Shown: positions 39,056 to 48,501 of the stretch, in pieces
Layout of the letters: every line of letters begins with the position of its first letter
How positions within the stretch are numbered: position 1 is the first letter of the stretch
Assembly: GCF_026965535.1 (NCBI RefSeq)
Contig: NZ_CP114039.1
Coordinates: forward strand, 5,890,001-5,954,000
Direction: 5' to 3'
DNA from: Corallococcus sp. NCRR
GTDB lineage: Bacteria > Myxococcota > Myxococcia > Myxococcales > Myxococcaceae
Length of the DNA: 64,000 nt
The notes under the pieces: model-generated
Told to the model about the DNA's origin: nothing
The model's database searches: none
Seen by the model: only the letters and a program-made list of their open reading frames with translations
Made by a program: the position numbers and the translations under genes

Positions 39056-40683
39056 AGTTCACCGAACAGCTGAAGATGACGCTGGACCTGAAGGCCGGTG
39101 ACGAGGCCTTCACGCTGCCCTCGGGCAGCATCAAGCGCCTGTCGGTGAAGGCGCACTCCTACGGCTTCGAGGCCCAGGTGGAGTGGTGGGTGATGTGCAA
39201 GGAGAGCGGCGACGAGGACACGCTCTTCACCCCCTTCACCGACACCAAGCCCCTGACGGCGACGCTGACCATCGACCGCCGCTACGGCGCGCAGGCGGAG
39301 GGGCGCGAGGGCGCGGAGGCCCTGCCGCTGAAGCTCATGGGACGGGTGGAGGAGCGCCACGTCCGCGAGCGCTCGCTGGCGAACGTGAAGGACGCGCCGG
39401 TGATGCAGCGGCGCTACCGCATCCGCCTGGTGGACCCGGCCGCGATGCTGTGGCGCCGCCACTTCCCCAGCGGCGTGTGGGTGGATGAGACGCTGCAGGC
39501 GGTCATCCAGGCGAACACGCCCGGGGGGCTGGATGTGGCCTACGAATGGGAGGCCGCGGGGACGAAGCACGGCCTCCACGCGCTGGGGCTGGGCGCGGAT
39601 GACGACTCCGGCGCCAGCTTCCTGGACTTCCTGCACTGGGTGCAGGCGCGCATGCACGCGGGCATGTTCCTGGACTACGCGGAAGGGAAGTACACGCTCG
39701 CGGCCGCGAAGCCCGAAGGCGGCGAGGCGCTGGTGTTCACCCGCGACGAGGTGGCGGAGGTGGACCTGCGCTACCCGGAGCCGCGGCGGGACGCGCTGTC
39801 GGTGCTCAACAGCTACGTGGACGCCGGCACGAAGCGCAAGGCGGTGGAGAACGCGGACGCCATCGCGGGCGTCCTCACCGAATGCCTGGTCACCTCCACG
39901 CTGGAGGACACGCTCACGGACCGGGTGACGCTGGAGACGAACCGCCAGCAGATGGAGGGTCCGGAGGTGCGGCTGTCCTTCGCGAGCTACCCCCGCGCGT
40001 CGCTGGTGCTCAACGGGCTCTACACGCTGGGGGAGTTCAGCACGCAGGCCGCGACGCACGGCAAGCAGTACCGGCTCCACACGCTGGAAATGGACGCGCG
40101 CGCCGTGGAGGACGACGCCGCGCACGACCCGGACAGCGCCACCAACGACTACTCGCTGAAGTTGAAGGCCACGCTGGAGGAGGCCGCGGATCCCACCTTC
40201 CGGCGCCCGCGCTTCCGGCCGCCGCGCTGGCCCTTCCTCGCGGAGGGGCGGGTGGTCAGTGAAGAGGGCGGGGAGCCGGAGCGCACCTATCAGATCCGCC
40301 AGGACGAAGAGACGTCGGTGGAGTCGTACCGGGTGAAGCTGCCCCTGTGGGACAAGGAGGTGCGCTGCCCCTATGAGCCGCACCAGCAGCCCGGGCACTT
40401 CTATTTCCCCGCGGACAAGGGGACGCGGGTGCTGGTGTCGCTGGACTACCAGCACGCGCGCATGGACCGCTTCCTGGAGTGGCGCCCCGGCGCGCGGCTC
40501 CCCAAGGAGTCGCAGGGCAACCACCTGCTGCTCGGCAAGACGGACAAGAGCGAGACGTCCATCCAGCACCTGTATCAGGACTCGAAGCCCATGCTGCGCA
40601 TCCAGCGCACCCTGGAGAAGGACACCCAGCTCATCGAAGTCACCGAGGGCCGGATGTTCCTGCGCGTGCAGGAGGGGGAGTAG
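39052..40683 (+). CDS. vgrG: short VgrG/TssI-like spike hub
   Basis: A 543-residue protein of the VgrG/phage late control D type, forming the needle hub of the T6SS tail. N-terminal gp27-like domains include FLDFLHWVQARMHAGMFLDY. The OB-fold gp5-like segment is marked by QQPGHFYFPADKGTRVLVSL. It ends soon after (TEGRMFLRVQEGE), without the long beta-helix that normally follows. A separate gene in the opposite arm encodes that part. Overlaps tssE by 4 bases and precedes tssF by 3. Confidence 0.82.
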   Translation: MKFTEQLKMTLDLKAGDEAFTLPSGSIKRLSVKAHSYGFEAQVEWWVMCKESGDEDTLFTPFTDTKPLTATLTIDRRYGAQAEGREGAEALPLKLMGRVEERHVRERSLANVKDAPVMQRRYRIRLVDPAAMLWRRHFPSGVWVDETLQAVIQANTPGGLDVAYEWEAAGTKHGLHALGLGADDDSGASFLDFLHWVQARMHAGMFLDYAEGKYTLAAAKPEGGEALVFTRDEVAEVDLRYPEPRRDALSVLNSYVDAGTKRKAVENADAIAGVLTECLVTSTLEDTLTDRVTLETNRQQMEGPEVRLSFASYPRASLVLNGLYTLGEFSTQAATHGKQYRLHTLEMDARAVEDDAAHDPDSATNDYSLKLKATLEEAADPTFRRPRFRPPRWPFLAEGRVVSEEGGEPERTYQIRQDEETSVESYRVKLPLWDKEVRCPYEPHQQPGHFYFPADKGTRVLVSLDYQHARMDRFLEWRPGARLPKESQGNHLLLGKTDKSETSIQHLYQDSKPMLRIQRTLEKDTQLIEVTEGRMFLRVQEGE

Positions 40684-40686
40684 GCC

Positions 40687-42354
40687 ATGCGGATGGATGA
40701 AGCGCTCTACGCGTCGTTCCTGGAGGAGCTCCAGGCGCTGGAGAAGTTCCGCCTGGGCTACACGGCCCTGCACCCCTCCGCGCCGCTGGATGGCGAGGAC
40801 GCGGACGTGCGGCGGCTCACGGAGGCCATGGCCCTGTTCACCGCGCGCACGCGCCGGGCGGGGCAGCGCGCGTTGGAGCGCAGCACGCTGCGGCTGTTCC
40901 AGCAGCACTTCGCCTACCTGCTCCATCCCATCCCGGCCATGGCCATGTTCCGCGCGGAGCCGGACGCGCGCTTCGTGGACGCCGCGGAGCTGCCCCGGGG
41001 CACGCCCTTCCTCCTCAACCCGGGCCCGGGCGGCGGTCCCACCGGGCCGCTCTCCCTGCGCACGCTGTCCCCGGTGCGGCTGTTGCCCGTGCGGCTCACC
41101 CAGGCGCGGCTGGAGCGCCAGGGCGAGGACGGCGCGCTCCTGCGGCTCGTCTTCGAGGGCGGCTTTCCGCGCAACGACTCGCCGGGCGAGGTGCGGCTGC
41201 ACATCAACCACCTCAACGACTTCCGGGCGTCCCTGGCGGTGTTCTTCCAGCTGAAGAGCTCCGTGCGCTCCGCCACCGTGAGCTTCGACGATGGGGCGGC
41301 GGAGCACGAGGTGAAGCCCTTCGACGCGCACTCGGGCCCGGTGCGCTTTGGCGCGCCCCGGCCGGTGCCCGCGGATGGTGAGCCGTCCGAGCACCCGTTG
41401 CAGCGGCTGCGGCAGTTGCTGCACTTCCCGCAGCAGGAGCTGTTCCTGGAGGCCCGCGTCCCGCCGGCCCCCCGCAACTGGCAGGGCTTCACCCTGACCT
41501 TGCGCATGGCGGGCCGCTGGCCGTCGGAGCTGGTGGTGGGGCCGGACTCGTTCGTGCCGCACGCGGTGGCGGTGGTGAACCTGCAGCGCGCCATGGCCGC
41601 GCCCGTGGAGCACGACGGCACGAAGGAGCGGCACGCGGTGCAGCACCCGGATTCGTCCATGGGCTTCCGGCTGAACACGGCCACGGGCGTGTACCAGTTG
41701 ACCCCGAAGGGCATGGTGCCCCTGCGCCCGGGCGCCATCTCTGGAGGCGCGGAGACGTACGAGCTGGATCACGAGGGCCAGGGCCTGGCGCGCACGTCGT
41801 GGCTGGCGCTGGACATGCCGGACGCGTTCCTCAAGCCGGTGCGGCTGGGCGTGGACGGCCTGTGGCACCAGCCGCTGCCGCCGCGCTTCGATGCGCGGGG
41901 CTACCGGCCGGTGCTGGCGGACCGCTTCCTGGAAGGCGTGCCGTGGAGCCTGGTGGGCGCGGTGGCGCCCGGCGGGGACAACCCGGTGGAGCACGGGCAG
42001 CAGGCGCTGTTGCAGCTGCTGGCGCTGCGCACGCAGCGGTTCCTGGGGCGCGAGGACCTGCTGTTCCTCCTGGACGTGCTGGGCGTGCGGACGCAGCGGC
42101 ACTTCCGGGACCTGCTGCCGTCGCTCACGGAGGTGTCCGTGAAGTCCAAGCCCTTCGCGCGGAGCGCCGCGGGCTTCAAGTACGTGTACCAGCTGGGCTT
42201 CGGGCCCATGGACGCGTCGCTGCTGCCGCTGGTGGACCTGCTGTGCGGCCGGCTGGTGGAGCTGTTCGCCATCTGGAGCGCGGAGGACGTGGTGGAGCTG
42301 GAGGTGCGCCTGCCCCAGCGCGAGGCGCCCCTGCGCTACGTGCCCCTGCCGTGA
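40687..42354 (+). CDS. tssF: T6SS baseplate protein TssF
   Basis: A 555-residue baseplate wedge protein (VasA/ImpG family). Diagnostic stretches are DADVRRLTEAMALFTARTRR, LLHPIPAMAMFRAEP and RGTPFLL. The C-terminal region ends ELEVRLPQREAPLRYVPLP. It is the last gene of the plus-strand arm and meets the DUF4280 gene with only one base between stops. Confidence 0.9.
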   Translation: MRMDEALYASFLEELQALEKFRLGYTALHPSAPLDGEDADVRRLTEAMALFTARTRRAGQRALERSTLRLFQQHFAYLLHPIPAMAMFRAEPDARFVDAAELPRGTPFLLNPGPGGGPTGPLSLRTLSPVRLLPVRLTQARLERQGEDGALLRLVFEGGFPRNDSPGEVRLHINHLNDFRASLAVFFQLKSSVRSATVSFDDGAAEHEVKPFDAHSGPVRFGAPRPVPADGEPSEHPLQRLRQLLHFPQQELFLEARVPPAPRNWQGFTLTLRMAGRWPSELVVGPDSFVPHAVAVVNLQRAMAAPVEHDGTKERHAVQHPDSSMGFRLNTATGVYQLTPKGMVPLRPGAISGGAETYELDHEGQGLARTSWLALDMPDAFLKPVRLGVDGLWHQPLPPRFDARGYRPVLADRFLEGVPWSLVGAVAPGGDNPVEHGQQALLQLLALRTQRFLGREDLLFLLDVLGVRTQRHFRDLLPSLTEVSVKSKPFARSAAGFKYVYQLGFGPMDASLLPLVDLLCGRLVELFAIWSAEDVVELEVRLPQREAPLRYVPLP

Positions 42355-42355
42355 G

Positions 42356-42742
42356 TCACTTCACCTGCATCGTCGTCTGGCCGGGCACGTTGATCTTGAT
42401 CATCCCGCCATAGGCGCAGGTGCACATGGACTTGTCGGTGAGCGCGGGCTTGCCTTTGATCAGCACCGTGGGCGAGCCCGGCGTCCACGGCGCGGGGAGC
42501 ACGGGCATGCACGGCATGGGGGTGAGCGCCCCCATCGCGGCGGCGGTGGCGGCGGCCACGGTGGGGTTGGCCAGGGACTGGCACATGCCGAAGGGCGGCA
42601 CGTTCATGCCCGGGATGTTGTCCATGATGGTGGCCGCTGGCGCGGTGGCGTTCACCTGGTTGACGGGCGGCACCACCAGCGAGGAGGGCGCCACGCCGAA
42701 GCTGCACTGGAGCATGGCGCCGGACACGACCTGGATTCCCAT
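42356..42742 (-). CDS. DUF4280 PAAR-like tip protein
   Basis: A 128-residue protein of the DUF4280 PAAR-like group, which caps spikes of contractile injection systems. It begins MGIQVVSGAMLQCSFG. Five cysteines (13, 54, 78, 107, 109) and the segments PFGMCQS, LTPMPC and KSMCTC are typical. The start overlaps the stop of the upstream adenylate-forming-like gene by one base (TGATG). It probably sharpens the VgrG spike. Confidence 0.88.
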   Translation of the reverse strand: MGIQVVSGAMLQCSFGVAPSSLVVPPVNQVNATAPAATIMDNIPGMNVPPFGMCQSLANPTVAAATAAAMGALTPMPCMPVLPAPWTPGSPTVLIKGKPALTDKSMCTCAYGGMIKINVPGQTTMQVK

Positions 42743-44424
42743 CAGCGTGACTCCACCCGGGCGCGCAGCGACGTGAGCGCCTGGAACAAGGGGTCTCCCG
42801 ACTTCAGCTTCAGGGAACCCGTGAGGTACTGCGCGCGGCACCACTCTTCATCCACCGGCCCGTCCTGCTGACCGTCCTGGCGACGCGCGTGGAGCGCGAA
42901 GCGCTCGATGCGGTCCGGCAGCGCGTCCGCGCCCAGGGCCTGCTCGATGCGGCGGCGCACGTCCGCCTCGCTGACCTCCACACCCGGGGGCAGGTCGCCG
43001 GTGAAGACGAGCAACACGCCGCGGTACGCGCCCGCCATGCCGCTCACCGGCACGGCCAGCCCCACCGCGTCCAGCCGGGGGCCAGGAGGCTCACGCAGGG
43101 CGTCCGAGACCTCCGCGAAGAGGAACACCCGGCCCTCGCGCCGGGGCTCGCGCCCGCCGAAGTGGTGGTACTGGCCGCGCACCCGCGTCAGGACGACGTG
43201 CGCGGGCGGCCGTCCGGCGTCGGGCAGCGGGGTGAAGAGCCCCGTGTCTCCCGGGGCGTCCTGCCCGCTGTCGGTGAAGTCGCGCAGCGCCCAGGCGCGT
43301 CCGGGCGCGGGGGCGATGTCCGTGTGCACGTCCGCCGCCACGCGCCGGTGCGAGCACAGCACCGCGCCGCCCCACGCCGGGTCCACGCACACGTTGCCGC
43401 CGGGCACGCTGGCCAGCCCGGTGGCCTTGAGCGCGTCGCGCCAGGCCTGGAAATCGAAGGGCGCCTGCGGATCCCTGAACCACAGGCCCACGTTCTTGAG
43501 CGGAAGCCGGGCGCGGGCCACCAGGTCGCGCATGGCGGGCGTGAGGCCCAGCGCGCGCACGGGGTGCTCCGTGAGCAGCGCGGGAGAGACCTCCAGGTCC
43601 GCGGGCTCCACGTGCAGGTACGTCGCGCCGCGCAGGAGCGTGGTGAAGTACAGCGCCGGCAGGTGCTGGAGCAGATGGAAGCCCGGCGCCGCCAGGTGGT
43701 CCCCTGGGTTCAGGCCGAAGGTCAAGAGCCCGTCCACCAGCGCGCTCCGCCACGCGTCCCCGGCGGTGAGCGGCACGGGCACGTCGCTGGGGTTGGCCAG
43801 CGGCGAGAAGAGCAGGCCCACCAGCTCCGCGGGCTTGTACGTGTACGACGCGAGCGCGGGCGGCACCTGCGTCTGCAGCGGCAAGAGCCGCGCGGCGTGC
43901 TTGCCCAGGAGCGGCGCCTGGTGCGGCTCCGCGGCGATGTGCTGGGGCGCGAGCGCGTCCAGCCGGCGCGCCACGAAGGCGCGGGCCCCGGGCGGCAGGA
44001 GGCTCACGCACGCACCCAGGCCCAGCGCGGCGCACAGCGACACCATCAGCTCCGGGCCCGGCGGCAGCATCAGGCACAGCTTCGCGCCCGGCTTCACCCC
44101 CAGCGCCGCCCAGCCGGTGGCCCGCCGCGCGGCCTGCTCCTGGAGCTGGCGGTAGCTCAGCGTGCGCCAGCCCTGCGTCCGCGAGTACGCGCGCAGTGCG
44201 ATGCGGTCCGAGGTGGCGTGGCGGGACACCAGGTCGTGGAAGAAGTCGTGGTGCTGGCCGGTGCGGCTCTTGAAGGGCGTGCCGCGTCCAGCGTGGACGG
44301 GCGCCATCGCGGCGGCGAAGCCGTCCGGATCCTCCCAGCTCTTCGCGAGCCACGCCGGCACGCTCTCCGGAGGCGGCTGGGTGCCGTCGAACGCGGCGAG
44401 CACGACGCGTGGCTCGAAGGTCAT
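42742..44424 (-). CDS. degenerate adenylate-forming (ANL) enzyme in the T6SS locus
   Basis: A 560-residue protein with the overall plan of an AMP-dependent synthetase: a FFHDLVSRHATSDRIAL start, YRQLQEQAARRATGWAALGV, MLPPGPELMVSL, and a small C-terminal domain. The P-loop that should read TSGSTGxPKG is replaced at about residues 204-219 (LLFSPLANPSDVPVPL). The C-terminal motif NGKVDR is replaced by DGPVDE (about 521-526), losing the catalytic Lys. It is probably catalytically inactive. It is coupled on both sides by short overlaps to the beta-barrel-like and DUF4280 genes, so a structural or chaperone role for the spike is likely. Confidence 0.75.
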   Translation of the reverse strand: MTFEPRVVLAAFDGTQPPPESVPAWLAKSWEDPDGFAAAMAPVHAGRGTPFKSRTGQHHDFFHDLVSRHATSDRIALRAYSRTQGWRTLSYRQLQEQAARRATGWAALGVKPGAKLCLMLPPGPELMVSLCAALGLGACVSLLPPGARAFVARRLDALAPQHIAAEPHQAPLLGKHAARLLPLQTQVPPALASYTYKPAELVGLLFSPLANPSDVPVPLTAGDAWRSALVDGLLTFGLNPGDHLAAPGFHLLQHLPALYFTTLLRGATYLHVEPADLEVSPALLTEHPVRALGLTPAMRDLVARARLPLKNVGLWFRDPQAPFDFQAWRDALKATGLASVPGGNVCVDPAWGGAVLCSHRRVAADVHTDIAPAPGRAWALRDFTDSGQDAPGDTGLFTPLPDAGRPPAHVVLTRVRGQYHHFGGREPRREGRVFLFAEVSDALREPPGPRLDAVGLAVPVSGMAGAYRGVLLVFTGDLPPGVEVSEADVRRRIEQALGADALPDRIERFALHARRQDGQQDGPVDEEWCRAQYLTGSLKLKSGDPLFQALTSLRARVESR

Positions 44425-45461
44425 GGCGAGGAGGACGGCGCGGGTTCAGGGGGGAGCAGCTCGCGGGTGGGCACCGGCTCCACGCTCGTGTCCGGGACGT
44501 ACTCCGGCGGCTTCTGGAACTCCTCCAGGCGCAGCTGGGGCACGGGCTCCGGGAGCACCTCCATCCGGGGCGGCGGCTCCTGGCGGAACGACACGCCCAG
44601 GAGCACCCGGGCGATGGGCGTGCCCGGCGTGCGTCCCAGGCCGGGCCCGGCGAGCGCGTGCAGCTCCAGTCCCTCCGAGAGCGGGATGCGCCCGCCGCCG
44701 AGCACCTCCACCGAGGGCTGGTTCATGTCCGACGCGAAGGCGGCCTTCACCGCGAGCTCGCCGCGCAGCCCCTGTCCGGCCGTCGTCACCCCGGCGCCCA
44801 GGCGCATCTCCAGCGTCTGCCCGGAGGCGCTCGGCGCGGAGAGCGGATTGCGCGAGCGCAGCAGCACGCCGGCCTCCAGCGCGGGCTTGAGGAACCCCAC
44901 CTGCGTGCCCACGGCCGCGAGGGCGCGCACGCGCAGGCCCCGGTCCCGGCCCAGCACCGCCGCGCTGCCGATGGGCAGGCCCACGCCCAGGTCCATGGCG
45001 AGGTCCACGGGGTGGTCGTCCCGGCGCGACAGGAGGCCCAGGCGCGCCTGGATCTCCGGGGTGCCCAGGCCCTGCGCGGCCAGCGGCGTCAGGCCCAGGG
45101 GTGCGGGATCATCCCCCTGCTGCCACAACACCACGGGCACCTGCGCGCCCACCTCCAACCACGGCAGCACCCCGTAGCTGCCCGCGAGGACGGAGGACGC
45201 GCGGTTGCGCACGGCCTCCAGGCGGCGCTCGCCGTTGAGGAGCACCAGCGGCAGCTGCTGATACTGGCCGACGAGCCCCAGGCTCATGCCGCCGGGCACC
45301 AGCAGCTCGCCGTTGCGCATCACCGCGGTGCCGCGGCCGGGGTTGATCTCCAGGTGCTCCAATTCGAAGCCGGGCAGGGCGGACTGGGCCCAGGCGGGCA
45401 GGGCGCTCAACAGGACCGCGGCGGCGGCGCCGTGCACTGACAGGAATTTGGGCATGGGCAT
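44421..45461 (-). CDS. exported beta-barrel-like outer-membrane protein
   Basis: A 346-residue protein starting MPMPKFLSVHGAAAAVLL with a Sec signal peptide cut after PAWAQ. The mature part is alternating beta-strands with aromatic girdles (LPWLEVGAQVPVVLWQQG; LGVGLPIGSAAVLG), as in outer-membrane barrels of the transporter/OmpA-precursor type. The last 60 residues are Pro-rich. There is no C-terminal OmpA domain. It heads the operon and overlaps the ANL-like gene by 4 bases. Confidence 0.75.
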   Translation of the reverse strand: MPMPKFLSVHGAAAAVLLSALPAWAQSALPGFELEHLEINPGRGTAVMRNGELLVPGGMSLGLVGQYQQLPLVLLNGERRLEAVRNRASSVLAGSYGVLPWLEVGAQVPVVLWQQGDDPAPLGLTPLAAQGLGTPEIQARLGLLSRRDDHPVDLAMDLGVGLPIGSAAVLGRDRGLRVRALAAVGTQVGFLKPALEAGVLLRSRNPLSAPSASGQTLEMRLGAGVTTAGQGLRGELAVKAAFASDMNQPSVEVLGGGRIPLSEGLELHALAGPGLGRTPGTPIARVLLGVSFRQEPPPRMEVLPEPVPQLRLEEFQKPPEYVPDTSVEPVPTRELLPPEPAPSSSP

Positions 45462-45504
45462 GATGGCGCGGGACGCGCTCCCCCGGCGGACATCATACCC
45501 AGAC

Positions 45505-45528
45505 AGCGATACGAAACATAGCGATACG
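45505..45528. repeat. 15-bp-spaced direct repeat upstream of the barrel gene
   Basis: AGCGATACG occurs at 45505 and 45520, 44 bases before the barrel start. The spacing is about one and a half helical turns; a regulator site is possible. Confidence 0.3.
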
Positions 45529-45607
45529 CCGCGAGGTGAGCAGGCAATGGGGTCGGCCCGGCCCTGATGCATGGGGTTGGCGACCTGCTCGGTCCTGGTG
45601 TTCCGGC

Positions 45608-47929
45608 TCAGGGGGACGGCAGCTCCACGATGAACGTCGCGCCGTGGCCCGGCTGGCTCTCCACGCGCAAGGTGCCGTGGTGGGCTTCGACAATCTGTCT
45701 GGTGATGAAGAGGCCCAATCCCAGACCGCCGTAGTGCCGTGTCGACACGGCGCGGGTGAACTTCTCGAAGATGGCCTGGAGGCTCCCCGGCGCGATGCCA
45801 ATGCCTTCATCCCTCACGCTCAGCCTCGCCCGGCCGCGGGCCTGCTCCACGCGAATCGTCACCGGGTGCCCCGTGCCGTACTTCAACGCGTTGGACAAGA
45901 GGCTGCTCACGACCTGTTCCAGCCGGTGGCGGTCCCAGCGGCCGATGACACCCGGTGTCGCGCGGATGATGAGCTCGCAGCCCGCCTTCGCCGCCTGGGA
46001 TTGGAAGCGCTCCACCGTGTCGCGCACCACGTCCGTCAGGTCCACGTCCTCCAGTTGCAGCGGCGCGGAGGGGCCGGTGAGTTGTGTCACCTCCAGCAGA
46101 TCGTTGATGAGCGTGGTCATCTTGCGGATCTGCCCGGAGATGGTCTCCGCGGTCTTCACCACGCGCTCCCGCAGCGACTCCAGCGTCTGTTCCGTCTGTG
46201 CGTCCTTGACCAGGGATTGGAGCTTGAGCTGCAAGGGCGTCAGCGGCGTCTTCAATTCATGTGACGCCACCGTCAGGAATTCGTCCCGGAGCGACACGGC
46301 GTGCTGGAGCTGGGCCTGTGTCTTGCGCAGCTCGGTGACGTCCTGGAGCGCCAGGAGGACCGCCTCCGGATGACCGTGCTGGGCGGGGAGGGTGCCCGCC
46401 TCCACCAGCAGGGAGTACTGCCCCGTGGGCGTGTGCCAGACGACCGGCTCCCCGTGCACGGGATTGCCCCTCAGCGCGCGGATGCCGGGGATCTCCTCCA
46501 TGGCCAGCTCCCGGCCCGCTTCGTCCGTGAAGCGGTGCTCGCCTCCCGTGTAGTTCTCCTCCCGCAGGCCCCCGGGAAACTCGCCGCCGGCCATCTGCCG
46601 GGCCATCTGGTTCGCGAAGATGATGCGGCCGGTCCGGGGCTCCACCAGGATGATCGCCACGGGCGTCCGGTCCAGCATCGCCTCCAGCCACTGCTGCTGG
46701 TTCCTCAGCGACGCGGCGGACTCCTCCAGCTTCCTGCGGGCCTCCACCCGCTCCGTCACGTCCACGGCGAACGACAGCACGGAGTCCACCTGGCCCTGCA
46801 CGTCCCGCAGCGGCTGGTACGCCACGTCGAACCGCCGTGTCGACGGGACCCCGTCGCCCTGGAAGTCGGCGACGACCGGGACCTCCTTCTCGATGAACGA
46901 CTCTCCCTGGTGATAGGCCTTCTCTAGGAGCCGCGAGTATTCGACGCCCCGTTCGTTCACGGCATCCCGGATGGAGGTGCCCATCAGGTCCGCGCCTCCC
47001 GACAGCACCTTGTAGAGGGGGTTCACCAGCGTGAAGACCTGCCGCTCGCCGGAGAGGATGGCGATGGACGCGGGGGCGCTCGTGAGCACGGAGCGCAGCC
47101 GCGCGCGTTCGTTCTCCGCCTGGGCCTCCGCCTGCTTGCGCTCGGTGATGTCCTCCGCCGTGGACACCCACTCCCGGATGGCGCCCTTGTTCCCGAACAC
47201 AGGCACGGCCCGGCCCACGACGTCCCGGTAGCCTCCCGCGTGGAAGCGCAGGCGGAACTCGCCCCGGTAGGACGTCTTCGTGCGCAGGGACTCCACCCAG
47301 CCGCGCACCACGCGCTTTCGGTCGTCCGGGTGGATGGCGGAGAGCCAGCCCAGGCCCAGGTGCTCCGCCTGCGTCTGGCCCGTGAAGGCCATCCAGCGCG
47401 GCGCGGGCTCCACCACCTCGCCCCGGGCGTTGGTGGACCACACCGGCTGCGCCATGGCCTCCACCAGGGAGCGGTAGCGCTGCTCGCTGGCCTGGAGCGC
47501 GTCATGGGCCCTGCGCTGTTCGGTGACCTCCGCCACGATGACGCCGATGCCCAGGAGCACCCCGGCGTTGGTGCGCACCGGGTAGTAGCTGACGAGGAAG
47601 TGGCGCTCCACGCCCACCTCCTTGGAGGTGGCGCCCACCACCTCCACCGTCTGCGCGCTCCCGCCCTCCAGGATGCGTTGGTACTGGGGACGCAGGGTGG
47701 GCCACATCTCCGGGACGATGTCCTGCACCTTGCGCCCCAGGTGCGCGGCGCGCGGGAGGCCGTTCATGGCGGCGAGCGCGTCGTTCACCTGGACGAAGCG
47801 CTGCTCCATGTCCACCACCGCGAGCCCCACTGGCGTGCTCGCCACCAGCGTCTCGAGGAGCAGCCGGGAGTGCGCGTCGGAGAGGGTATCGATGGTATCC
47901 GGGTCGAAGCTTGCGCCGGGGCTCTCCAC
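45608..47929 (-). CDS. multi-PAS sensor histidine kinase
   Basis: A 773-residue cytoplasmic two-component sensor kinase. The GTG start follows a perfect AAAGGAGG at five bases. Four PAS domains lie at about 25-135, 150-262, 275-392 and 408-532. The HisKA domain has phospho-acceptor His557 in ASHELKTPL. The ATPase has the N-box SNALKYG (Asn680), the G1 motif DEGIGI and the G2 motif GGLGLGL. There are no membrane segments and no receiver domain. No response regulator is adjacent, so it is an orphan kinase. Confidence 0.94.
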   Translation of the reverse strand: MESPGASFDPDTIDTLSDAHSRLLLETLVASTPVGLAVVDMEQRFVQVNDALAAMNGLPRAAHLGRKVQDIVPEMWPTLRPQYQRILEGGSAQTVEVVGATSKEVGVERHFLVSYYPVRTNAGVLLGIGVIVAEVTEQRRAHDALQASEQRYRSLVEAMAQPVWSTNARGEVVEPAPRWMAFTGQTQAEHLGLGWLSAIHPDDRKRVVRGWVESLRTKTSYRGEFRLRFHAGGYRDVVGRAVPVFGNKGAIREWVSTAEDITERKQAEAQAENERARLRSVLTSAPASIAILSGERQVFTLVNPLYKVLSGGADLMGTSIRDAVNERGVEYSRLLEKAYHQGESFIEKEVPVVADFQGDGVPSTRRFDVAYQPLRDVQGQVDSVLSFAVDVTERVEARRKLEESAASLRNQQQWLEAMLDRTPVAIILVEPRTGRIIFANQMARQMAGGEFPGGLREENYTGGEHRFTDEAGRELAMEEIPGIRALRGNPVHGEPVVWHTPTGQYSLLVEAGTLPAQHGHPEAVLLALQDVTELRKTQAQLQHAVSLRDEFLTVASHELKTPLTPLQLKLQSLVKDAQTEQTLESLRERVVKTAETISGQIRKMTTLINDLLEVTQLTGPSAPLQLEDVDLTDVVRDTVERFQSQAAKAGCELIIRATPGVIGRWDRHRLEQVVSSLLSNALKYGTGHPVTIRVEQARGRARLSVRDEGIGIAPGSLQAIFEKFTRAVSTRHYGGLGLGLFITRQIVEAHHGTLRVESQPGHGATFIVELPSP

Positions 47930-48129
47930 GCACGCCTCCTTTGACCCCGGCCTTCCCGGCGAGCTTGGAGGCAGGGCCCCGTGACGCCGCTTCCCACCAT
48001 GGGAGTGGCCTGACCTGGAGGGTGTGCATTGCCAGCATCCATGGGCAATCCACACCGTCCCGGAGGCGCGGCTGCCGCCTGGCCGCGCCCCCTGGCACAG
48101 GCTGGAGGGCATGCCCTCTCCAACCCGTC

Positions 48130-48501
48130 TCACGCACGAGGACCGGCACCGTCCTCGTTGCGTGGCCGGGACTGCCAGGGCCAGCGGCCGTCGACCTCCA
48201 CCTCCAGCGTGAAGCTGAGGAAGGTCCGGATGAGGACGATGAGGCCCAGGATGACCACCTGTCTCAGTGTGGGTGCCCCCGCGACCGTGCGGATGATGTC
48301 CGCCGCGACGAGCAGCTCCAATCCCAGCAGGATGGCGCGGCCCAGGTAGTGGCGCAGTTGACGGTACGCTTGCGCGCGCGGCGCGCTCCGTGCGTCCCGG
48401 AGGACGAGCGCCACGGAGACCCCCGCTCCCACCACCATCGTGCCTACGCCCGCGGCCTCGAACAGCTGAGCGGCCAGGGCTACGAAGTCCACGAATCGCA
48501 T
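48130..48501 (-). CDS. DUF1622 family inner-membrane protein
   Basis: A 123-residue protein with three hydrophobic helices (GVGTMVVGAGVSVALVL; LGRAILLGLELLVAADIIRT; LRQVVILGLIVLIRTFLSF), matching the DUF1622 family. The start is ATG at MRFVDFVALAAQ with an AG-rich region upstream. Function unknown. It is transcribed toward the kinase gene, about 200 bases away. Confidence 0.88.
   Translation of the reverse strand: MRFVDFVALAAQLFEAAGVGTMVVGAGVSVALVLRDARSAPRAQAYRQLRHYLGRAILLGLELLVAADIIRTVAGAPTLRQVVILGLIVLIRTFLSFTLEVEVDGRWPWQSRPRNEDGAGPRA

Noticed and set aside
38869-42102. Very long open frame antisense to tssE, vgrG and tssF
   Set aside because: Same cause: low-complexity translation opposite clear T6SS genes.
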